A stretch of DNA of 64,000 bases, taken from positions 124,001-188,000 of the forward strand of contig NZ_JABBGG010000003.1 in the NCBI RefSeq assembly GCF_012927275.1, in the 5' to 3' direction. Every line of letters begins with the position of its first letter. Position 1 is the first letter of the stretch. The notes below the pieces were generated by a model. That model was not told the origin of the DNA, made no database searches, and was given only the letters and a program-made list of their open reading frames with translations. The translations under genes were made by a program, and so were the position numbers. The DNA comes from Massilia polaris (GTDB lineage Bacteria; Pseudomonadota; Gammaproteobacteria; Burkholderiales; Burkholderiaceae_D). Positions 57,640-64,000 of the stretch are shown here, in pieces.

Positions 57640-59883
57640 TCAGGGCGAACTTGCCTTGGTGGCGGGCATGTACGGCATTGCCCGCAATGCCATCCGGGTG
57701 TCCGTTTTGAGCAGGCCAACCGCGTCGGCCAGCACATTCGCGGCTTCGTGCAGCATCACGTCCTTGGCGTCCTTGGCGGCTTTTTCCGCTGCCAGCTCGG
57801 CTGCGAGATTGCGTTCGTCCGCCTGCAGGCCATCATCCTGGCGCGAGGAACCCTTGACCGCAGCGACCGCCTTCACCGGCTTGGTCGGCGCCGGCACCGT
57901 GCTGCGCACTTCCTTGCCTGCCGGCGAAGGCGCCGGCTCGGCCGCGGCCACCGCGGCGGCCAGGCGGGCTTCGCGCAGCTTGCTGCGTACATCCTGGGCA
58001 TCGCGTTCCTTGCGGCGCACCGCTTCGTTCAGCGAGATCGCGTTGTCCTTGCGCACCTTGCGTACGAGGGCCAGGTCTTCCTGCAGGAACTTGAAGTCCT
58101 TGTCCCTGGCGATACGCGCATCGTGGCGCTTTTGCAGCGGCGCAACCAGTTCCTTCAGGTCGCCCAGCGGTACGAATAGCGCCGGCTTGATGGCGACCCA
58201 TGGCAAGGCGTTGTCGAAGCTCGATTCGCCGAAGTTGTCGAGATCGGCCGTGACCGGCATCTTGATGTCCGGCGTCACGCCGCGCAGCTGGGTGGTGCCA
58301 CCATTGATGCGGAAGAACTGGGCGATCGTCATCTTCAGCTCGCCGTAGCGCGCCTTCTCGCCCTGGGCGAATCGGTCGAGGTTCACCAGCGTCTGGACAG
58401 TGCCCTTGCCGAAGCTTGGCTCGCCGATGACGAGGCCGCGGCCGTAGTCCTGGATTGCCGCGGCGAAGATTTCCGACGCCGACGCCGAACCACGGTTGAT
58501 CAGCACGCCTACCGGACCGGACCATGCCAGGCCGGCGTTGGTATCGCTCTCGACGTCGACCCGCCCTTCGGCGCTGCGCTGCATGACGACCGGGCCCTTG
58601 TCGATGAACAGGCCGGTCAGCTCGACCGCCTCCATCAGCGAGCCGCCGCCGTTGTTGCGCAGGTCGATCAGGACGTTGTCGACTTTATCCTTCTTCAGTT
58701 CACCCAGGATGCGGGCCACGTCGCGCGTTGCGCTCTTGAAATCCTTGTCGCCGCGGCGCTTGGCTTCGAAATCCTGGTAGAAGGTCGGCAGCGAAATGAT
58801 GCCAACCCGGCGATTCACGCCGCCTTCCTTGACTTCGATGATCTGCTTCTTGGCGGCCTGCTCTTCCATGCTGATCTTCTTGCGCACCATCGCCACGGTG
58901 ACGTGCTTGCCGTCAGGGCCGGCTTCGGCCGGCAGGACGTCCAGCCGTACCGTCGAGCCCTTGGCGCCGCGCACCAGCTGGACGACATCGTCGATGCGCC
59001 AGCCGAGCACGTCGGTAAAGGCCGGGGTGTCGCCCTGGGCCACGCCCAGGATGCGGTCGCCTACCTTCAGCTTGCCCGACAGCGCAGCCGGGCTGCCTGG
59101 AACGATTTCGCGGATGATGGTGTATTCGTCGCGGGTCTGCAACACGGCGCCGATGCCTTCCAGCGACAGGCGCATGGCGATGTCGAAGTTTTCGGCCGAG
59201 CGCGGGCCCAGGTAATTGGTGTGCGGCTCGATCGAGGTGGCGTAGGCGTTCATGAACATCTGGAACACGTCCTCGTTGTTCAGTTTGCGCACGCGGCTCT
59301 GGTAATTCTCGTAACGCTTGTCGAGGGTTTCGCGGATGGCCTTATCTTCCTTGCCGGCAAGTTTCAGGCGCAGCCAGTCGTTCTTGACGCGCTTGCGCCA
59401 CAGGTCCTGGGCTTCGTCGTCGGTCTTCGGCCAGGCAGCCTTTTCGCGGTCGAGCTGCATGCTCTCGTCCACGCTGAAGTCCATTTTGGTTTTCAGCAAT
59501 TCACGCGCGTGGGCGATGCGCTCGGAAAAGCGCTGCTGGTAGGCGCCGTAGATCGCGAACGGGATCGACAGGTTCTCATTGTTGATCGCGTCGTCCAGCT
59601 TGGTGCGGGCGGGCGCGAACTGCTCGATGTCGGCTTGCGTGAAGAACAGCTTTTCGCCGTCCAGCGACTCGAAGTACTTGTCGAAGATCTTCTCCGACAT
59701 CGCATCGTCCAGCGGCATCGCCTTGTAGTGATAGCGGCCCAGCAGGCGCGAAGCCCACAGCGCGGCCTGGGTCTGGGCGGGAATCGGTTTGAGCTGGGTC
59801 GCGGCAACGCGCTCAGGCTGGGGGGTTGCCGCTTGGGTCGACATGGCAAAAGCCATCGCGACCATCAACATGTGCTTCTTCAT
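57640..59883 (-). CDS. prc: Tail-specific protease Prc (C-terminal processing peptidase, S41)
   Basis: 747-aa periplasmic protease. Signal peptide ends near TQA-A; the N-terminal helical domain is followed by a PDZ domain (about 215-310; AALSGKLKVGDRILGV) and the S41 protease. The catalytic dyad is Ser468 (RGSASASEIF) and Lys493 (FGKGTVQ), same spacing as E. coli Prc. The C-terminal domain holds the Lys/Arg- and Ala/Pro-rich stretch. The frame reaches 59958, but the ATG at 59883 has GGAG nine bases upstream and starts the signal peptide. Confidence 0.94.
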   Translation of the reverse strand: MKKHMLMVAMAFAMSTQAATPQPERVAATQLKPIPAQTQAALWASRLLGRYHYKAMPLDDAMSEKIFDKYFESLDGEKLFFTQADIEQFAPARTKLDDAINNENLSIPFAIYGAYQQRFSERIAHARELLKTKMDFSVDESMQLDREKAAWPKTDDEAQDLWRKRVKNDWLRLKLAGKEDKAIRETLDKRYENYQSRVRKLNNEDVFQMFMNAYATSIEPHTNYLGPRSAENFDIAMRLSLEGIGAVLQTRDEYTIIREIVPGSPAALSGKLKVGDRILGVAQGDTPAFTDVLGWRIDDVVQLVRGAKGSTVRLDVLPAEAGPDGKHVTVAMVRKKISMEEQAAKKQIIEVKEGGVNRRVGIISLPTFYQDFEAKRRGDKDFKSATRDVARILGELKKDKVDNVLIDLRNNGGGSLMEAVELTGLFIDKGPVVMQRSAEGRVDVESDTNAGLAWSGPVGVLINRGSASASEIFAAAIQDYGRGLVIGEPSFGKGTVQTLVNLDRFAQGEKARYGELKMTIAQFFRINGGTTQLRGVTPDIKMPVTADLDNFGESSFDNALPWVAIKPALFVPLGDLKELVAPLQKRHDARIARDKDFKFLQEDLALVRKVRKDNAISLNEAVRRKERDAQDVRSKLREARLAAAVAAAEPAPSPAGKEVRSTVPAPTKPVKAVAAVKGSSRQDDGLQADERNLAAELAAEKAAKDAKDVMLHEAANVLADAVGLLKTDTRMALRAMPYMPATKASSP

Positions 59884-60109
59884 TCGTTGTGTCTCCGAGC
59901 GTGAATCCGATGTAACTGCGGGCGGTCCGGCGCAATGCAAGAGCGCAGAGCCTGTCAAATAAGGCGGTAAGCAATTCTAACAGCACGGCGCCGTAGGCAG
60001 AGCCAGCTGAAACGATATTTTCCAATCCCAGCTTACTGCCAGTTGGGTCCGCACAATCCGCCTTTTACAAATCGAAACAGTCGGGGATTTATGGCAAGTG
60101 CCGGAGTGC

Positions 60110-60640
60110 TCACACCAAGGTCGAAAGATATGTCAGGCCGCCAATGATGATCAGGTAAGGCCAGGAGCGCGCGGCCAGGCGCCAGTCGCCGCCGGATGGC
60201 CAGAATGACAGGAACTGCGGGGCAAGCGCGAAGGCGATGGCCAGGTCGAGCGGCTGAAAACTCCAGCCCGGCCGGATCCGCCATGACGCGACCGCCAGCG
60301 GCAGCAGGATCACCAGCAGCGGCGCCAATGCCGCCGGCGCCGCGTTGTACCAGCGAACGCGGGTCAGCATCACCGAACCGAGTTCCCAGTGCTGCCCTAC
60401 CCTGCGCGGGATCACCGTGAACGATGCGGGGCGGGCGCCGGTGGCCAGCCCGACGACGAAGTGCGCCAGTTCGTGGCTGATCGTGCCGAGCACGGTGAAC
60501 AGGAAGAAGTACGGATGGCTGCGCGCCAGCGCGCGGATCACGATGGCCAGGGCGGCCGACGGCAGCAGGTAAAGAAGGATCTCGCCGTTACGGCAAATGA
60601 GGTCGGGTGCGAACGCGCGGCAGCTGTCGATAAGCGTCAT
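60110..60640 (-). CDS. M50-like membrane protein with HELAH motif
   Basis: 176-aa protein with about four hydrophobic segments. HELAH at 56-60 (TISHELAHFVVGL) matches the HExxH zinc motif of site-2-type (M50) proteases inside a membrane helix; a GxxPASF-like turn follows. The downstream Asp ligand typical of the family (LDLAIA region) is only suggestive. It starts 15 bases after the tdk stop and may be cotranscribed with it. Function unknown. Confidence 0.75.
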   Translation of the reverse strand: MTLIDSCRAFAPDLICRNGEILLYLLPSAALAIVIRALARSHPYFFLFTVLGTISHELAHFVVGLATGARPASFTVIPRRVGQHWELGSVMLTRVRWYNAAPAALAPLLVILLPLAVASWRIRPGWSFQPLDLAIAFALAPQFLSFWPSGGDWRLAARSWPYLIIIGGLTYLSTLV

Positions 60641-60655
60641 CTGCCGCGCAGCCGG

Positions 60656-61207
60656 TCAGGTCGAGTAGAAGCAGCGGCCGCAGGCCTGGCGATAGCGCTC
60701 ATTGCCGCCGATGGACACCTGCTCGCCCTCGCGGATGCGCTTGCCGTCGTCGTCGACGCGGATATTCATGGTCGCCTTTTTACCGCAGGTGCAGATGTTC
60801 TTGATTTCCTCGATGTCGTCGGCGAGCGCCAGCAGATAGGCCGAACCGGGGAACGGCTCGCCGCGGAAGTCGCTGCGCAGGCCGTAGCAGATCACCGGCA
60901 CGCCTTTTACCTGGGCCAGCTGGTGCAGCTGCTGCACCTGGCTGGTGCTGAGGAACTGGGCTTCGTCGACCAGCACGCAGGATACCTGCGGCGAATCGGC
61001 CAGGAAGTCGGTCTCGGGACCGAAGGTATCCACATGGCGCTGCGGCCCGAGGCGAGATGTCACCTGCCCGACGCCGTAGCGGCTGTCGATGATGGCCGTG
61101 TACAGCTTGACTTTCTGACCCTGTTCTTCATAGTTGTGGGCCACTTGCAGCAGCGCCGTCGATTTACCGGCGTTCATCGCCGAATACCTGAAATAGAGTT
61201 TTGCCAC
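60656..61207 (-). CDS. tdk: Thymidine kinase
   Basis: 183-aa type II thymidine kinase that makes dTMP in the salvage pathway. P-loop SAMNAGKST at 9-17, VDEAQFL with the catalytic Glu, YGLRSDF, and a structural zinc site formed by CTCGKK and CGRCF near the C-terminus. It is slightly short but complete. It lies 46 bases after the penicillin acylase gene and just before the HELAH gene. Confidence 0.95.
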   Translation of the reverse strand: MAKLYFRYSAMNAGKSTALLQVAHNYEEQGQKVKLYTAIIDSRYGVGQVTSRLGPQRHVDTFGPETDFLADSPQVSCVLVDEAQFLSTSQVQQLHQLAQVKGVPVICYGLRSDFRGEPFPGSAYLLALADDIEEIKNICTCGKKATMNIRVDDDGKRIREGEQVSIGGNERYRQACGRCFYST

Positions 61208-61253
61208 TGCCAGACCTAGCTAAATTGAAGGGGCGGATTATATCAAGCGCGGA

Positions 61254-63464
61254 CTACTGCCCCGGGTGGTATTTGCGTTCGAGGTTCTTTTCGATGTCCT
61301 CTTTATAGAACAGCACGTCCTTGAACTGGCCTCTGCTATACATCTCGGCCTGGTCGGCGAAGTGCTTCGATGCCGGATCGCTGCTCTGGCCGCCTGCCAG
61401 GATGCTCCTGGCGCGGATGCGCGGCCCGAATTCAACCGCTGCCACGAAGCTGTTGCCACGGTCGCCGTAGATGCGTTTCGTGGTTTGCGGCGCGACCATG
61501 CCGAACGACGCCAGCGAACCCCACACCGCCGACGGGAACGCGACCGGGTAGCTTGGCTTCGCGTCGTCGTACTGCTGGCTGATGTCGCCGCTGACGCGCT
61601 GGAAGCGGTTGATTTCGCCCCACGGCGTCTGCCAGCTGCCGAAGTCCGCCTCCAGTTTGGCCGACGCGCGTGCCAGCCCCTCCAGCCGCTCCTGCGCGGT
61701 GCCGTGGGCCGTAATGTAATCGAGGACCGGGATGCCCTGCGCGCGCGCCATCGGCCCGTTACGCTTGACCAGGTCCTGCGCCCAGTAGATCGCCAGCGAG
61801 GTCGGAACCGATTCCACCGAATAGCGCAGGTCCCAGCCGCGCAAGGCCGCAACCTGCGCGGCCAGCTGCGCCTTGAGCGGATTGCCGGCATCGGCATCGT
61901 CCCAGGCCTTGACCAGTTGCGGCAGCAGCGGCTCGAAGCCGGTCAGGTAGTTATCGTAGGCGGACGAGATCAGGCTCTCGAGCGTGAAGTCCTTTTTGTT
62001 TTCGAGGACGCGCAGCGCATGCAGGCCGCGCGCATTCTCGGGCAGGGACCACATGTACTTCGGATAGGCCGATTCTTTCGGGCTGGCATAGCCGGCCGAA
62101 CGGAATGGCCAGTTGTTGGTGTTCTGGATCCAGCCGTTGGCGGGATTGAACAGCGTGATGGTTTCCCTGATCGCGTGCAGGCCCTTCCACTCGGTGGCGG
62201 CAAGGCTGCCGTCGACTGGCTTGCTCCAGTCGAAGCGCGGATCGCGCTTCGGCAGGAAGTTACCATGGAAGTAAGCGATGTTCCCGTCCGCGTCGGCGTA
62301 GACCGTGTTGTTCGACGAGTTGGTGCGCAGCTCCATCGACTTGTAGAAGTCCTTGTAGCTCCGGGCCTTGGTGCGCGTGTACGACTGGGTGAGCGCCTTG
62401 AGCGGCTCGTCCATCATCTTCACCGCGACCCACTTGCCGTCAAGCTCGCGCACGACCGGACCGTGATGGGTAAAATACGCCGTGACGGTTTTGCTGGCCA
62501 TGCCGGACGCCGTCTTGTACGGCAGCGCGATCGGCACTTCTCTTACCCTCAGCTCCTTGCCGTCGTACTTATAGAAGTACTTCCCGTCCTTCTGGACCAC
62601 GGTTTCGAGGTATTCGTCGATGACGTCGCCGCCGCCGGAGGTATGCATCCACCCCGCCCGTTCGTTGAAGCCCTGGTAAACAAAGAACTGGCCCCACGTG
62701 ACCGCGCCGTATGCGTTCAGGCCTTCTTCGCTGACGACATGGACTTCGGGACGGAAGTAAAACGAGGTGTGCGGATTAATCAGCAGCAGCGCCTTGCCGG
62801 ACGCGCTCAGCTTCGGCGCGATCGCAAAGCCATTGGAGCCGCGCGGTTCCTCGTCGAAGCCTTTGCCGGCCACCTGCACCGGCTTGGGCAGCTTGCCGTA
62901 CAGTTGTTCCAGCTGCTTCAGGTCGATCTCTTCGATGTCGCCGCCGATGCTGCCTTCGCTGAACGACAGCGCCATCCACGGCTCGAACCGGGTGATCAGC
63001 TTCGGCTTTAGTTCGGCATGCGTATGCAGGTAGTAGTTCAGGCCATCGGCCCATGCGTCCATCAGCTTCTTCAGCCATGCCGGGCTGGCCGCGTACTTCG
63101 CCTTCATGTCGGCGGGGTCGATGTACAGCTTCATGCGCAGGTCGCGCCAGACCTGCGCTTCGCCCTCGACCTCGGCCAGGCGTCCCATCGCATTGATGAA
63201 ATTGAGCTCGACCCGGTTGAAGTCGTCCTCGGCCTGCGCGTACATCAGGCCAAATACCGCGTCGGCGTCGGTCTTGCCGAATACGTGGGGAATGCCCCAC
63301 TTGTCGCGCATGATGGTGACGCGCTGCGCCAGCTTGTTCCAGCGCGCGACATCCGCTTCGCTGCTGGCCTTGACGACCATCGACGCATCGTAAGGCGCGG
63401 CAATCGCCGGCTGGAGGGCGGCGCACGCGAACAAGGCGGTGAAGAGGAAGCGTTTGCTGGACAT
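61254..63464 (-). CDS. Penicillin acylase family protein (Ntn hydrolase)
   Basis: 736-aa exported enzyme. Signal peptide at about 1-22 (cut at AIA-A). The protein is a self-cleaving N-terminal nucleophile hydrolase: the autoprocessing site is RG|SNGFAI, making Ser210 the nucleophile of the beta chain, after an alpha chain of about 190 residues. TSGGGDVIDEYL and the Asn-containing TNNWPF are further family landmarks. Members hydrolyse penicillins, acyl-homoserine lactones or aculeacin-like amides; which one is not clear here. AGGAG precedes the ATG. Confidence 0.9.
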   Translation of the reverse strand: MSSKRFLFTALFACAALQPAIAAPYDASMVVKASSEADVARWNKLAQRVTIMRDKWGIPHVFGKTDADAVFGLMYAQAEDDFNRVELNFINAMGRLAEVEGEAQVWRDLRMKLYIDPADMKAKYAASPAWLKKLMDAWADGLNYYLHTHAELKPKLITRFEPWMALSFSEGSIGGDIEEIDLKQLEQLYGKLPKPVQVAGKGFDEEPRGSNGFAIAPKLSASGKALLLINPHTSFYFRPEVHVVSEEGLNAYGAVTWGQFFVYQGFNERAGWMHTSGGGDVIDEYLETVVQKDGKYFYKYDGKELRVREVPIALPYKTASGMASKTVTAYFTHHGPVVRELDGKWVAVKMMDEPLKALTQSYTRTKARSYKDFYKSMELRTNSSNNTVYADADGNIAYFHGNFLPKRDPRFDWSKPVDGSLAATEWKGLHAIRETITLFNPANGWIQNTNNWPFRSAGYASPKESAYPKYMWSLPENARGLHALRVLENKKDFTLESLISSAYDNYLTGFEPLLPQLVKAWDDADAGNPLKAQLAAQVAALRGWDLRYSVESVPTSLAIYWAQDLVKRNGPMARAQGIPVLDYITAHGTAQERLEGLARASAKLEADFGSWQTPWGEINRFQRVSGDISQQYDDAKPSYPVAFPSAVWGSLASFGMVAPQTTKRIYGDRGNSFVAAVEFGPRIRARSILAGGQSSDPASKHFADQAEMYSRGQFKDVLFYKEDIEKNLERKYHPGQ

Positions 63465-63501
63465 CGGGCGGTCTCCTGTTTTTCGTTTTTTGTTGTGCTG
63501 C

Positions 63502-64000
63502 TTAGCCCTGCGAACCGAGTTGTTCGCGCAGCGCCCTGTTCTCGGCGCTCAGTTCATCGACTCGCGCGCGCAGCACGGCGACCTGGGCGCGCAGCTGGGT
63601 TTCGGCGTCGGCAGGTTCGCCAGCGTCAGCGTCGCCATCCTCCTTCGGCTCCCTGCGCGGGCGAGTGGCGGCCTTCTGCTCGCGCACCTGGCGCGCTGCC
63701 TGCTGGAGTTCCTTGCGGCCGCCCGCGACCGCGGCAACCTGCATCGCTTCCGGAAGCTGGGCGACGTTGGCGGCCGCGTTGATGGAGATGGTGCCGGCGC
63801 GGACCGCCTCCACCAGTTCCGGCGTCGCAGCCTTCTGGATGCGTTCGATCTGGCTGATGGTATTACTCGACACGCGCGCCGCCTTGGCGATGTCTTCGCG
63901 CGTGTTCCATGGCGGCGCTTCCGGCACCTTCGCTGCTTCGCCCTCGTCCGCCGCAGCGGGCTGCCCGGCGCGCTGCATCATCCGGGTCGACACGATGTTC
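63502..64000 (-). CDS. C-terminal part of a ParB-like plasmid replication/partition protein (partial)
   Basis: The frame enters from beyond the window's right edge and ends at 63502. The visible 166 codons hold a helix-turn-helix stretch (NTREDIAKAARVSSNTISQIERIQ), TPELVEAVRAGTISINAAANVAQLPE and a basic/acidic linker ending in a coiled-coil-like region (LRAQVAVLRARVDELSAENRAL). This resembles proteobacterial proteins annotated as plasmid replication/partition related, with an N-terminal ParB/Srx-like domain that would lie outside. The GTG at 63993 is not taken as the start. Confidence 0.72.
   Translation of the reverse strand, partial: NIVSTRMMQRAGQPAAADEGEAAKVPEAPPWNTREDIAKAARVSSNTISQIERIQKAATPELVEAVRAGTISINAAANVAQLPEAMQVAAVAGGRKELQQAARQVREQKAATRPRREPKEDGDADAGEPADAETQLRAQVAVLRARVDELSAENRALREQLGSQG

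Overview
The window reads as chromosomal DNA of a high-GC betaproteobacterium of the family Oxalobacteraceae, most like Massilia or its relatives. This rests on overall gene character: class I PhaC with PhaR, an MSHA-type pilus operon, a PEP-CTERM protein, RimO/Mfd/BamD homologues of betaproteobacterial type, and codon use so GC-rich that long shadow ORFs run opposite almost every gene. I saw no tRNA, rRNA, CRISPR array, prophage or insertion sequence.

Layout. Positions 1-6 kb hold two unrelated peptide transporters (POT and OPT) around a LysR regulator and a divergent NAD-dependent epimerase. Positions 6-14.8 kb carry housekeeping genes: PBP1A, a DUF5335 protein, a 5'-nucleotidase, mfd overlapping serB, and a small lipoprotein. 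Positions 14.9-18.3 kb hold a hybrid histidine kinase, a decayed DUF72 gene, trxC and a small membrane protein. Positions 18.3-27.5 kb carry metC-like, rimO, phaR, phaC, a small membrane gene, pgeF-rluD, bamD and yaaA, with a perfect 30-bp inverted repeat between bamD and yaaA. Positions 27.5-30.7 kb hold a PIN protein, an aminotransferase, a degenerate HD-GYP protein and a GST.

Positions 30.7-46.8 kb are one long minus-strand MSHA pilus locus: assembly ATPase mshE, platform mshG, prepilins, a 1018-aa MshQ-like protein, then the inner-membrane and secretin genes mshI to mshN. The genes are mostly coupled by 1-16 base overlaps. The two halves lie in the opposite order to the Vibrio operon, and a 158-bp gap with a TATAAT box separates them. 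MshE carries two N-terminal MshEN repeats of the kind that bind cyclic di-GMP.

Positions 46.9-56.7 kb are a fatty-acid region: histidine phosphatase, APH-type phosphotransferase plus acyl-CoA dehydrogenase (the pairing seen in human ACAD10/11 and Pseudomonas LvaA/LvaC), and on the other strand two further acyl-CoA dehydrogenases with a MaoC hydratase. Between the two arms sits a large MHYT-sensor-PAS-GGDEF-EAL protein. It is bordered by a 42-codon YbaK remnant on one side and a 20-codon MaoC remnant on the other, which suggests the signalling gene arrived with loss of the genes once there.

Positions 56.8-64 kb hold a glycine-rich PEP-CTERM protein, the tail-specific protease, a small HELAH membrane protein, thymidine kinase, a penicillin acylase family enzyme and the C-terminal part of a ParB-like protein cut by the window edge. 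No wholly new system is evident. The best leads are the bordered c-di-GMP gene, the permuted MSHA locus and the perfect inverted repeat.
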